Assembly (NCBI GenBank): GCA_023391285.1
Contig: JAEWBF010000048.1
Location: forward strand, 1-64,000
Direction: 5' to 3'
DNA: 64,000 nucleotides
Origin: Verrucomicrobiota bacterium
Lineage (GTDB): Bacteria > Verrucomicrobiota > Verrucomicrobiia > Opitutales > Opitutaceae
Positions 43,253-51,634 of the stretch are shown here, piece after piece. The translations under genes were made by a program, and so were the position numbers. A model generated the notes under the pieces. The model was given only the letters and a program-made list of their open reading frames with translations. It made no database searches and was not told the origin of the DNA. Positions within the stretch are counted from its first letter, which is position 1, and each line of letters starts with the position of its first letter.

Positions 43253-45348
43253 GAGGACGTGGGTGCCATGCGGGGCGGCGGTGCGAGGGGAAGCGATGGC
43301 GCAGACAAACCATCGCCCGGGCGAGTGGCGGCGGGAGAAGGTTTCTGCAGCGGCAGATCGACGATGAACGTGGCGCCCCGCCGATGACCTTCGCTGCGAG
43401 CGTGGATGCGACCGTGGTGCATCTCGACGAGACGTTGGGTGATGGCGAGGCCGAGACCGAGTCCGCCGAAGCGCAACGTGCTGCCGGCTTGGGCGTGTTG
43501 CCCCTGAGCGAACGCCTCGAAGATGGTGGGCAGATCTTCAGCGGAGATGCCGAGGCCGCTATCGCGCATGGCAACGGAAACCTGGTCTCCGGCGGTGGTG
43601 GTCTCGACCGAGATGAGGCCGCGCTCGGGCGTGAACTTGACGGCGTTTTTGAGCACGTTCCAAAAGACCTGTTGCAGGCGAACGGGATCGGCGCGCACGT
43701 GCAGTGGAGAATCAGGCAGAGCGACGGAAAGCTGGAGGTGTTTGGCGGCGATGTCTGCGTTGACCGTTGCGAGCGCGTCGCGGAGCACGTCCTGAAGCAC
43801 GACGTCGCGCAGATCGAGCGACAGTTTGCCGTGGGCGATGCGGGAGAGATCGAGCAGGTCGTCGATCAGATGGGCTTCGAGCTGAACGTTGTTGCGGATG
43901 AGTGCGAACTGATGGCGGATTTCGGGCGGAACTTGTGGATCGTCGGCGGATTCGCTGGCGAGGAGGAGAACGGGATTGAGCGGCGTGCGCAGCTCGTGGG
44001 AAAGGGCGGCGAGGAAATCGTCGCGGGCGCGGATGGCGGCCACGGCTTCGTCGCGGGCGCGTTCGAGCTCGAGCTCGTCGCGGCGGCGTTCGGTGATGTC
44101 GGTGCTGACGGCGATGAAGCCGACGACATTGCCCTCCGCATCGCGTTCTGGAACGTAGGACGCCTGCAACCAGCGGCTGCCCTGGCTCGGATGACCTTCG
44201 ATTTCGAAATCGACGCGTTCGCCGGCGAGGGCTTTTTCCATCTTGGGGCGGGCGAGTTCGAAGTAGTCGCGGCCTAGAAGTTCAATCGCGGTGCGCCCGT
44301 GCAGGTCTTCCACGCTCCGGCCGTAGCGTTCGGCGACGCGGCGGTTGGCGAAGCGGATGCGAAACTCGCGATCGAAGTGCGCGATGTTGACCGGGACGTG
44401 ATCGCTCACGAGTCGGAGCTGGGCTTCCTTTTCCTGCAGGTTGCGTCCCGCTTGGACGAGGTTCGTCACGTCGCGCGCGATGCAGAGGAGTTTCGTGGGG
44501 CGGCCATCGGCGTCGAGGATTGGTGTCAGGATGACGTCCCACCAATGGCACGTGCCGGACCTGCTGAGGCGGGAACCGGAAAAGTGAGCGATCTGGCCGG
44601 AGCGAGCGGTGGCGATCGCGGTGGACGCGGTTTCGGCCAGGCCGGCTTCGCTCCAGAGCGAAGGCCAGGCGAAGTCGGGCAGCGGGATCGTCGGATCGAT
44701 TTCGAGCATGCGCCGGCCGGGCGCGTTGAGCCAGCGGAGGTTTCCTTCGAGATCGAGGATCTGGACGCAATCGGTGTGAGCGGCGATGACGCTTTGGAGG
44801 AAGGCTTCGCTTTCCGCGAGGGCCTTTTGCGCGCGCGTGCGCTCGGCGACCTCGTGGCGAGATTTCGCGAGCTCTCGCGCGAGCGCTTCGTTGCGTTCGG
44901 CGAGAAGGATATTTTGGCGGTCGATCTGCCGGTGGAGGCGGGCCTGCGCGATGGCGTTGGAAACGCTTTGTTTGAGGCGAAGCGGGGTGAGTCCGTTTTT
45001 TTCGACGTAGTCGTGAGCGCCGCTTTTCAGCGCGTCGACGGCGACCTGGGTTTCGCCGCTGGCGGTGAGCATCACGACGCCGAAAGCGTGGCGACCGTGA
45101 GCGCCGAGGAGTTGTTGCAGGAGCGAAAGACCGTCGCCGTCGGGGAGATTATAATCGAGGAGGATGCAATCGGGGCTGTCGAAGGCGGCGCGCCGGTGAG
45201 CCTCGGCGAGATTGGCGGCTTCGGTGATGACGAATGAGTCCGGCGAATCCTTGGTGAGGTAGCGGCGAAACGTCAGGCGGTCTTCCGCGGAGTCGTCGAT
45301 CAGCAACAGCCGCTGGGGCTGGGGCGCGGCTTGTTCCGTCGGCGACAT
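43204..45348 (-). CDS. Receiver-PAS-PAS histidine kinase (frameshifted hybrid kinase)
   Basis: 714 aa as read. Order: N-terminal receiver (LLLIDDSAEDRLTF; phospho-Asp in ILLDYNLPDGDG; Lys in YVEKNG), coiled linker, two PAS domains (about 170-300 and 300-420, the second ending in GFIAVSTDITERR), HisKA (AALSHELRTPLNPVLLLA) and HATPase (NVLKNAVKFT, DSGLGIS, GLGLGLAI). After the ATP domain the frame runs into junk (APPPRMAPTSSW) because the terminal receiver continues in the -1 frame. ATG 45348 lies 20 nt after the phytochrome response-regulator gene, so it probably relays light signals. See the receiver fragment for the frameshift. Confidence 0.85.
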   Translation of the reverse strand: MSPTEQAAPQPQRLLLIDDSAEDRLTFRRYLTKDSPDSFVITEAANLAEAHRRAAFDSPDCILLDYNLPDGDGLSLLQQLLGAHGRHAFGVVMLTASGETQVAVDALKSGAHDYVEKNGLTPLRLKQSVSNAIAQARLHRQIDRQNILLAERNEALARELAKSRHEVAERTRAQKALAESEAFLQSVIAAHTDCVQILDLEGNLRWLNAPGRRMLEIDPTIPLPDFAWPSLWSEAGLAETASTAIATARSGQIAHFSGSRLSRSGTCHWWDVILTPILDADGRPTKLLCIARDVTNLVQAGRNLQEKEAQLRLVSDHVPVNIAHFDREFRIRFANRRVAERYGRSVEDLHGRTAIELLGRDYFELARPKMEKALAGERVDFEIEGHPSQGSRWLQASYVPERDAEGNVVGFIAVSTDITERRRDELELERARDEAVAAIRARDDFLAALSHELRTPLNPVLLLASESADDPQVPPEIRHQFALIRNNVQLEAHLIDDLLDLSRIAHGKLSLDLRDVVLQDVLRDALATVNADIAAKHLQLSVALPDSPLHVRADPVRLQQVFWNVLKNAVKFTPERGLISVETTTAGDQVSVAMRDSGLGISAEDLPTIFEAFAQGQHAQAGSTLRFGGLGLGLAITQRLVEMHHGRIHARSEGHRRGATFIVDLPLQKPSPAATRPGDGLSAPSLPLAPPPRMAPTSSWSKITPPRAKASASF

Positions 45349-45368
45349 CAAACGGGAAGAGCCGCCTC

Positions 45369-45833
45369 TCAGGCGGCGTGGGAGCGCTCGTTGCCGGGGA
45401 GCTGCGCCGACTGGAGCCAATACGAGCTGAGTTGCTCGACGGAACGTTTGAAAACGGGATAGTCCATGCCCTTCACGTGATAGGAGTTGGCGCCATTTTC
45501 GTAGCACCACGTGATGTCGCTCTGGCTGCTGGACGTGGAGAAGATCACGATCGGTGTGCGCTTGGTGGCGGAGCGGCGGCGAAGCTCTTGGAGGATCGAG
45601 CGGCCATCGGGGCCGGGCAGATTCAAATCGAGCACGATGAGCGCGGGAAGTTGTCCCCAGCTCGGCTGCTGCTGCCATTCGTCGAGCAATCGGTAAGTCT
45701 GTTCGGCGCGGCTGCAGCGGTGCAGGCCAACGGGGGCCTCGCTGCGAAGGAGAATCCGTTCCATCGCGGCGAAGTCTTCGTCGCTGTCCTCGACGATCAG
45801 AATGGACGGTTTATTGGAGGCGATCGGACTCAC
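45369..45833 (-). CDS. Rcp1-type single-domain response regulator
   Basis: 154 aa, receiver only, no output domain: ILIVEDSDEDF, phospho-Asp in ALIVLDLNLPGPDGR, Thr/Ser IFSTSSS, Lys YHVKGMD. Single-domain regulators of this kind directly follow phytochrome genes in cyanobacteria and many other bacteria and pass phosphate to a further kinase. Here the GTG start overlaps the phytochrome stop (GTGA, 4 nt), implying translational coupling, and a hybrid kinase follows 20 nt later. Confidence 0.9.
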   Translation of the reverse strand: MSPIASNKPSILIVEDSDEDFAAMERILLRSEAPVGLHRCSRAEQTYRLLDEWQQQPSWGQLPALIVLDLNLPGPDGRSILQELRRRSATKRTPIVIFSTSSSQSDITWCYENGANSYHVKGMDYPVFKRSVEQLSSYWLQSAQLPGNERSHAA

Positions 45834-48091
45834 GACGCGGACGCTGGGGCGAGGGTAAAGAGAAAGCGAGTTCCTGCCTGAGGTTCCGACTCGACCCAAA
45901 TCCGTCCACCGTGGCGTTCGATCAGTTTCTGGACGATGGTGAGTCCGGCGCCGGTGCCGCCGCCGAAGTCGTCGCGACCGTGCAGCCGTTTGAAGATGCG
46001 GAAGATAACCTCGAAATGTTCGCGAGGGATGCCGATGCCGTTGTCGGCGACGTAGAGGGTGGGTGTTTCGCCGGGGCGCGAAGGATCGACGTAGCCGATT
46101 TCGACCCACTTCGATGGCTTGTCGTTGTAGCGGATGGCGTTGGCGACGAGGTTGGCGAAAATTTCGGCGATGAGATCGGCGTCGCCCTGGACGGTGGGGA
46201 GCAGGCGGGGGATCCGGATGTCGACGCCGCTGGATTGGCGAAGCGAGGACAGGAGATCGAGGGCGTCGTCGAGTGCCGTATTCAAATTTACGGGACGCGA
46301 AGTCATCTCGGACCGGCTGAGGCGCGAGAATTTGAGCAGCGCGTCGAGGAGGGATTCCATGCGGCGGGTGAGCCGCCCGATGGTTTGCAGGTGGGAAATG
46401 CCATCGGCGTTGAGTTCCCGGGCGCAGTCTTCGAGGACGAATTGGGAGAAGTTGTGAATGCCCCGCAGCGGCTCCTTGAGATCGTGGGAGGCGATGTAGG
46501 CGAAGGCGTCGAGCTGGCGGTTGCGCTCGGCGAGCTGGTCGTTGAGCCGGGCGAGTTCCTGCGCGCGGCGCGAGAACACCTCGTGATACGTGTGGCGGAT
46601 GCGGCGGGCGGCTTCGATCTCGGTGTCGGTCCACGCGTCGGAATGTCCGCGGACCTCCTGTTGCCAGAGGGCGAAGGATTTTCGCGGCGTGAGACGATCG
46701 CCGAGCGGGCCGGCGACGACGGGCTTCGATGGATCGCCGGCCCAGTTGACGGTTTTCAAAACCTCGTCGCGGAACCAGAGCACGCAGGAAAACGGCTCGC
46801 GCGAGAGCACGACGACGAGGAGTCCGGCGACATGCGGAGCGTGGGCGGCGAGGGTGGGCGAGGTTTCGGCGAGACGATCGCTGGCCCAGATGTTTTCGGA
46901 GACGGTTTGTGCGGCGGCGGTGGCGAGGGCGCGTAATTGCGGCTCGTCGGGCGTTTGGCCGATCCGATGGATTTGAGTGCCGGTGACGACGGCGGCGCCG
47001 GCGGCGCGGAGGCCGCCGATGGTGTTGTCGTCAAGCGAGGCGAGCGCGCGGCCGAAGTCGGCTTCGCGGGCGCTGGCCTCTTCGAGCGCGCGGTGCTGCT
47101 CGTGAAGGTGCAGCGCGTAATCGTGGTCCTCGGCGGCTTCGCGGCCGGCGACGAGAAACGAAAGGGTGTGGGCGAGAAATTCGCACGCCATGCGCAACGT
47201 GTGCGGCACGTAGCGAGCGGAGTAGTGGTGGCAGGCGAAGAGGCCCCACAAACGGTCGTCGATGACGATGGACAACGACAGCGAGGCGAACACGCCCATG
47301 TTTTGGAGGTATTCGACGTGAATCGGCGACACGGAGCGCGCGGCGCTGTAGCTCATGTCGAGCGGCTCGCGCGTGTCGGATCGAAGCGTCGGCTGGAGGG
47401 CGACGGGGGCGTAGCGCAGGTCGGGGATGAGGCGCAGCTTGGAGCGTTTGAAGAGCTCGCGCGCTTGTTTGGGGATGTCGGACGCGGGGTAGTGAAGACC
47501 GAGGAAGGCTTCGAGGTCGTCGCGTTTGGCTTCGGCGATGACGTGGCCGGAGAGATCTTCGGCGAAGCGGTAAACCATCACGCGATCGAAGCCGATGAAG
47601 CGGCGAACCTGTTCGGCGGCGAGCTGGCAGAAGTCGACGACCGAGAGATCGCCGTGAAGGGCGGCGAGGGTGTTTTTCAGCGCGGAGAAAACCTCTTCGT
47701 GATGCAGCGTGGGGCGGTCGGGCCCGTCTTCGAGTTCGAGGATGAGGGCGCCCTTGAAGCGATGGATGATCGCTTCGAACGGCCGTGCCGCGTCGGCGAA
47801 ACGGAGAGGCGGAAGGTATTGCGGAGCGGCTTCGAGCGGGAGCGGAAGGACGCGGGTTTGAAGGTAGGCGAGATGCTCGGCGGAGATGAAGTGAGAGAGA
47901 GGAGAGCCGAGGAGTTGGGCGTGCGGGAGGCCGAGTTTTTCCGCGGTGTTGGTGCTGGCCTGGACGACGGTGAGATCGGGTTCGCGCAGCACGAGCATGA
48001 CGGCGTGCGGCTGGATTGAACCGGGAATGTGGATGGGTTCGCGATCGCAGTTCGTGAGATCGACGGTTTGCGGAGTTACCGGTTCAGCCAT
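45830..48091 (-). CDS. bphP: Bacteriophytochrome histidine kinase
   Basis: 753 aa red/far-red light receptor. PAS domain with the biliverdin-binding Cys at residue 15 (LTNCDREPIHIPGSIQPHA), GAF domain with the chromophore pocket motif (FLGLHYPASDIPKQARELF) and FDRVMVYRF, PHY domain (about 320-500) with a WTDTEIEAARRIR helix, then HisKA (ASHDLKEPLRGIHNFSQF) and HATPase (NLVANAIRYND, DNGIGIP, GGTGAGLTIV). The N-terminal Cys places it in the biliverdin class, matching the upstream heme oxygenase. ATG 48091 overlaps the bphO stop by 16 nt. Expected output is red/far-red-dependent phosphotransfer to the adjacent response regulator. Confidence 0.95.
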   Translation of the reverse strand: MAEPVTPQTVDLTNCDREPIHIPGSIQPHAVMLVLREPDLTVVQASTNTAEKLGLPHAQLLGSPLSHFISAEHLAYLQTRVLPLPLEAAPQYLPPLRFADAARPFEAIIHRFKGALILELEDGPDRPTLHHEEVFSALKNTLAALHGDLSVVDFCQLAAEQVRRFIGFDRVMVYRFAEDLSGHVIAEAKRDDLEAFLGLHYPASDIPKQARELFKRSKLRLIPDLRYAPVALQPTLRSDTREPLDMSYSAARSVSPIHVEYLQNMGVFASLSLSIVIDDRLWGLFACHHYSARYVPHTLRMACEFLAHTLSFLVAGREAAEDHDYALHLHEQHRALEEASAREADFGRALASLDDNTIGGLRAAGAAVVTGTQIHRIGQTPDEPQLRALATAAAQTVSENIWASDRLAETSPTLAAHAPHVAGLLVVVLSREPFSCVLWFRDEVLKTVNWAGDPSKPVVAGPLGDRLTPRKSFALWQQEVRGHSDAWTDTEIEAARRIRHTYHEVFSRRAQELARLNDQLAERNRQLDAFAYIASHDLKEPLRGIHNFSQFVLEDCARELNADGISHLQTIGRLTRRMESLLDALLKFSRLSRSEMTSRPVNLNTALDDALDLLSSLRQSSGVDIRIPRLLPTVQGDADLIAEIFANLVANAIRYNDKPSKWVEIGYVDPSRPGETPTLYVADNGIGIPREHFEVIFRIFKRLHGRDDFGGGTGAGLTIVQKLIERHGGRIWVESEPQAGTRFLFTLAPASAS

Positions 48092-48654
48092 TGGGCGAAA
48101 GAGTGGAAGGTGGCAGAGGCGGCGGCGGCGGCGCGGGTGTCGAAGTCGGTAGCGGCGCTCGGGTTTTGTTGTTCGGCCCATTGTCCGAACTCGCGCCAGC
48201 GGGTGGCGGTGTGTGGGCCGTAGCCGTGGAAGAATCGGCCGCCGGTTTCGGGAGCGATGCCGAGGGACGTTTGAAAATGTTTGGAGATGAACTGGCCGCC
48301 GAGGGTGGAGCCTTCGAGGACGTAGAGGCAGCCGATGGCGGCGGCGGTGTTGTCGAGCGAAGGCAGGGCGGTGGCGCGCGGAAGCGCGTCGATTTCGGTG
48401 TCGGTTGTGCCGAGCGTGCGAAGGTCGTGACGGACGAGCGGAGCTTTGCGGCGCGAGGCGAAATCGAAACCGAGTGCCGGCCAATCGATGGCGTCGGCGA
48501 GGCGTTGTTCGAGCGGCTCGTGAAGGGTGAAGAAACGAGTGAGCAAGAGACGATAGTCGTCCTTGGTCCGCACGAGCTCGAAGAGGTTCAGGTTTTGCTC
48601 AAGGGCAGCGTGGGCGTCGGCGGTTTGGGATTTTAGGAGCGGAAGCAAACGCAT
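48076..48654 (-). CDS. bphO: Heme oxygenase (biliverdin synthesis)
   Basis: 192 aa BphO-type heme oxygenase that opens heme to biliverdin, the chromophore of the next gene's product. All-alpha fold with the proximal His in KSQTADAHAALEQ (about residue 15) and the distal-helix glycine motif YVLEGSTLGGQFISKHF (G-x-x-x-G-G, about 110-125). Placed immediately upstream of, and overlapping, bphP; the pair makes a self-sufficient light sensor. Upstream lies the sucD terminator, so transcription starts in the 45 bp between. Confidence 0.92.
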   Translation of the reverse strand: MRLLPLLKSQTADAHAALEQNLNLFELVRTKDDYRLLLTRFFTLHEPLEQRLADAIDWPALGFDFASRRKAPLVRHDLRTLGTTDTEIDALPRATALPSLDNTAAAIGCLYVLEGSTLGGQFISKHFQTSLGIAPETGGRFFHGYGPHTATRWREFGQWAEQQNPSAATDFDTRAAAAASATFHSFAQWLNR

Positions 48655-48698
48655 GATGGAGGTGAGGTGGCGGCTCGGCGGGGACGCCTCGCCCTACC

Positions 48699-48731
48699 CA
48701 AAAAAAAGAGCCCGGCGGGGAGCGCCGGGCT
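48699..48731 (-). terminator. Strong intrinsic terminator after sucD
   Basis: Minus strand: AGCCCGGCG, 5-nt loop, CGCCGGGCT, then CTTTTTTTT. A perfect 9-bp stem 21 nt past the sucD stop, separating it from bphO. Confidence 0.92.
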
Positions 48732-48751
48732 TCACGTAGAAACGTTTAGGT

Positions 48752-49675
48752 TTAGCTGAGCTTCACGCCTTTAGCTTGCGCGGCGCGGAGGAGGGCGTCG
48801 GCCATGTCGCTCGGTGTAGCAGCGACTTCGATACCGCATTCCTTGAAGACGGCGATCTTGGCGGCGGCGGTGTCTTCGGCGCCGCCGACGATGGCGCCGG
48901 CGTGGCCCATGCGGCGGCCGGCGGGAGCGGTGGCGCCGGCGATGAAACCGGCGACGGGTTTCTTGCAGTGATCCTTGATCCAGCGAGCGGCTTCGACTTC
49001 GGCGCTGCCGCCGATTTCGCCGATCAGGATGATGCCGTGGGTGTCGGGGTCTTCGTTGAAGAGCTTGATGACATCGAGGTGCGAAGTCCCGTTAACCGGA
49101 TCGCCGCCGATGCCGACCGACGTGCTTTGGCCGATGCCTTTTTGTGTGAGTTGAAAAACCGCTTCGTAGGTGAGTGTGCCGGAGCGGGAGACGACGCCGA
49201 CGTGACCTTTTTTGTGAATGTAGCCGGGCGCGATCCCGATGCGGCAGCCGCCGTTGGAGCCTTCGCCGGCTCCGGGTGTGACGATGCCGGGGCAGTTGGG
49301 GCCCACGAGACGCGTGCGTTTGCCCTGCATGGCGCGTTTCACGCGGACCATGTCCTTGATCGGAATGCCCTCGGTGATGGCGACGGCGAGATCGAGATCG
49401 GCGTCGACGCCTTCGAGGATCGCGTCGCCGGCGAAGGGCGGCGGGACGAAGATCGCGGAGACGGAAGCGCCGGTGGCGGCTTTGGCTTCGGCGACGGTGT
49501 TGAAGATCGGAACCTTGTGCGCGCCGTGTTCGAAGGTTTGCCCGCCTTTGCCGGGAGTGACGCCGGCGACGACCTGGGTGCCGTAGTCGAGCGAAAGCTT
49601 GGTGTGACGCGCGCCGAATTCGCCGGTGATGCCTTGGATGAGGATCTTCGTTTCGGGAGTGATCAGGATAGCCAT
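48752..49675 (-). CDS. sucD: Succinyl-CoA synthetase alpha subunit
   Basis: 307 aa TCA-cycle subunit holding the CoA-binding site and the transiently phosphorylated histidine. Motifs: GITGEFGARHTKLSLDYGTQVVAGV (CoA Rossmann fold), GPNCPGIVTPG, IGIAPGYIHKKGHVGVVSRSGTLTYE and the phospho-His region GGSAEVEAARWI..ATAPAGRRMGHAGAIVGG (His in MGHAGAI). Second gene of the sucCD operon, 116 bp after sucC; the gap is filled by an inverted-repeat element. C-rich third codon positions suggest high expression. Confidence 0.96.
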   Translation of the reverse strand: MAILITPETKILIQGITGEFGARHTKLSLDYGTQVVAGVTPGKGGQTFEHGAHKVPIFNTVAEAKAATGASVSAIFVPPPFAGDAILEGVDADLDLAVAITEGIPIKDMVRVKRAMQGKRTRLVGPNCPGIVTPGAGEGSNGGCRIGIAPGYIHKKGHVGVVSRSGTLTYEAVFQLTQKGIGQSTSVGIGGDPVNGTSHLDVIKLFNEDPDTHGIILIGEIGGSAEVEAARWIKDHCKKPVAGFIAGATAPAGRRMGHAGAIVGGAEDTAAAKIAVFKECGIEVAATPSDMADALLRAAQAKGVKLS

Positions 49676-49684
49676 GGGCAGATT

Positions 49685-49791
49685 TTTTTAACCACGAGCT
49701 ACACCAAATACACGAAAGGACCTGAGGCTCCGGTGTATGGCGGTTCGTGGTTTGGGTTTCGTGTAGTTCGTGGGTTTCGTGGTTTCCCCGA
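49685..49791. repeat. CAC-repeat inverted element between sucC and sucD
   Basis: Left arm AACCACGA..ACACCAAATACACGAAAGG (from 49690), right arm TTTCGTGTAGTTCGTGGGTTTCGTGGTT (to 49784). It has the same ends and unit style as the urtB-urtC element. On the sucD strand it ends 14 nt before the ATG, with no Shine-Dalgarno between. Confidence 0.8.
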
Positions 49792-50973
49792 TCAGGCGAC
49801 GAGCTTCACGATTTTTTGGGCGGCGTCGGCCATGGTGTCGCCGGAGACGAGCTTCAGGCCGGATTGGTTGAGCGTTTGTTTGCCGGCGGCGACGTTGTTG
49901 CCTTCGAGGCGAACGACGAGCGGGAGTTTGAGGCCGACCTCTTTCACGGCTTCGACGATGCCTTGGGCGATCACGTTGCAATCCATGATGCCGCCGAAGA
50001 TGTTGACGAAGATTCCCTTCACGTTCGGATCGCCGACGATGATCTTGAAGGCAGCCACGACCTGGTCCTTCGAAGCGCCGCCGCCGACGTCGAGGAAGTT
50101 GGCGGGTTCGCCGCCGTAGTGTTTGATGATGTCCATCGTCGCCATGGCGAGGCCGGCGCCGTTGACGAGGCAGGCGATGTTGCCGTCGAGCGCGATGTAG
50201 CTCAGCGAGAACTTGGAGGCTTCGATTTCCTTGGAGTCCTCTTCGTTGAGGTCGCGGAGGGCGACGATCTGGGGATGGCGGAAAAGGGCGTTGTCGTCGA
50301 AGGAGACTTTCGCATCGAGCGCGAGGACGTCACCGGTCGGCGTGGTGATGAGCGGGTTGACCTCGACCATGGAGGCGTCGGTTTCCCAGAACATCGTGTA
50401 GAGATTGCGGATGAGTTTATTGGCGTTCTTCGCTTCGACGCCGGTGAAACCCAGGGCGAAGATGATTTGGCGCACCTGGAAGTCGGCGAGGCCGTAGGCG
50501 GGATCGACGAAGACCTTGACGATCTTCTCGGGCGTTTCGTGGGCAACCTTCTCGATTTCGACGCCGCCCTCGGTGGAGGCGACGATGACGGGGCGCGAAG
50601 TGGCGCGGTCGAGGAGGATGGCGAGGTAGTATTCTTTTTTGATGTCGCTCGCCGCGGTGAAGTAGATCGTCTGGACCTTGCGGCCGGCGGGACCGGTTTG
50701 GAGGGTGACGAGCGTGTTGCCGAGCATCTTGCCGGCGATCTCTTTGGCGTCGGCTTTGGTTTTGCAGAACTTCACGCCGCCCTTGAAGCCGTCGGTGAAC
50801 GTGCCCTTGCCGCGCCCGCCGGCGTGGATCTGGGATTTCACCATGGTCGGGCCTTCCGGCAGACCGCCGAGGGCGGTGTCGAACTCGGCCACGGATTTTG
50901 CGGGAGCGCCGGCCGGGATCGGCACGCCATATTTTTCGAAGAGCGCTTTCGCCTGATACTCGTGGATGTTCAT
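49792..50973 (-). CDS. sucC: Succinyl-CoA synthetase beta subunit
   Basis: 393 aa ATP-grasp subunit that binds the nucleotide and succinate and gives the holoenzyme its specificity. N-terminal MNIHEYQAKALFEKYGVPIPAG, MVKSQIHAGGRGKG, EVNPLITTPTGDVLALDAKVSFDDNA (Mg/ATP) and GGIMDCNVIAQGIV are diagnostic. ATG 50973 gives the canonical start. First gene of sucCD, divergent from an HTH protein 132 bp away, from which its promoter must read. Confidence 0.96.
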   Translation of the reverse strand: MNIHEYQAKALFEKYGVPIPAGAPAKSVAEFDTALGGLPEGPTMVKSQIHAGGRGKGTFTDGFKGGVKFCKTKADAKEIAGKMLGNTLVTLQTGPAGRKVQTIYFTAASDIKKEYYLAILLDRATSRPVIVASTEGGVEIEKVAHETPEKIVKVFVDPAYGLADFQVRQIIFALGFTGVEAKNANKLIRNLYTMFWETDASMVEVNPLITTPTGDVLALDAKVSFDDNALFRHPQIVALRDLNEEDSKEIEASKFSLSYIALDGNIACLVNGAGLAMATMDIIKHYGGEPANFLDVGGGASKDQVVAAFKIIVGDPNVKGIFVNIFGGIMDCNVIAQGIVEAVKEVGLKLPLVVRLEGNNVAAGKQTLNQSGLKLVSGDTMADAAQKIVKLVA

Positions 50974-51105
50974 GAAAATGAAAGGGCCCATTCAGGGGCA
51001 GCCGCGGGATTTGGCACGCTCAAAAAGCGCGTGGTTTCTCCGAATGAGCGTGAGGTTGCGTGCCGGGGGTTGCGTTTCGTTGGCCGGACTCCACGCTGCC
51101 GGCGC

Positions 51106-51591
51106 ATGCAAGCTCACGAGGTGATGCGGGAAGTGTTGAAGCGCACGAGCGCCAAGCAGATCGCGGCCGACATGGGCCTGTCGTTGTCATTGATCTACAA
51201 ATGGGCCGAACCGCCCGAGCCCGAGAGCGGGGCGGCCGCGAGCAGTCCGCTGGATCGCGTGGGGCAATTGGTGCGGATCACGCATGACATCCGCGTCGCG
51301 CAATGGGTTTGTGAGCAGGCGGATGGTTTCTACATTCGCAATCCTCACAACCTGCCGGCGGGCGGGCCGCTGATTCCGGTGACGAACGACATCGTGCAGG
51401 AGTTTGCCGATATGCTCGCGACGATCGCGACGGCGGCGGCGGACGACACGGTTACGAAGGAAGAGGCGAAGAAGATTCGCGCGCGTTGGGAAGAGTTGAA
51501 GAGCGTGACCGAGGGATTTGTGCGCGCGGCGGAAGCGGGGACGTTTGGTCCGCAGACAACGGCGGGCAGCGAGGTGGGGAAGAAGGCGTGA
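51106..51591 (+). CDS. Small helix-turn-helix protein
   Basis: 161 aa. The N-terminal MREVLKRTSAKQIAADMGLSLSLIYKWAEPPE is a typical helix-turn-helix with a phage-CII-like Y-K-W recognition end. The middle (VGQLVRITHDIRVAQWVCEQADGFYIRNP) and C-terminal helical part (FADMLATIATAAADDTVTKEEAKKIRARWEELK) look like a dimerisation coil. I recall similar proteins in phage regulators, but no phage genes are near. Divergent from sucC. ATG 51106 is the only sensible start; an in-frame upstream opening is antisense to sucC. Confidence 0.75.
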   Translation: MQAHEVMREVLKRTSAKQIAADMGLSLSLIYKWAEPPEPESGAAASSPLDRVGQLVRITHDIRVAQWVCEQADGFYIRNPHNLPAGGPLIPVTNDIVQEFADMLATIATAAADDTVTKEEAKKIRARWEELKSVTEGFVRAAEAGTFGPQTTAGSEVGKKA

Positions 51592-51613
51592 CCGGGGGCG
51601 GGCGTGCGGGGGG

Positions 51614-51634
51614 GGCGGGAGACCCCGCCCTACA
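51614..51634. repeat. Short GC palindrome ending CCCTACA, copy 3
   Basis: GGCGGG and CCCGCC around a short loop, followed by CTACA. Between convergent HTH and porin genes, just overlapping the porin stop. Confidence 0.6.

Noticed and set aside
43250..43339. Programmed -1 frameshift in the hybrid kinase
   Set aside because: No X-XXY-YYZ heptamer or downstream stem that I could find; a simple indel explains it better.
49747..51105. Extended reading frame upstream of the HTH gene
   Set aside because: It is antisense to sucC; the HTH protein begins naturally at ATG 51106.
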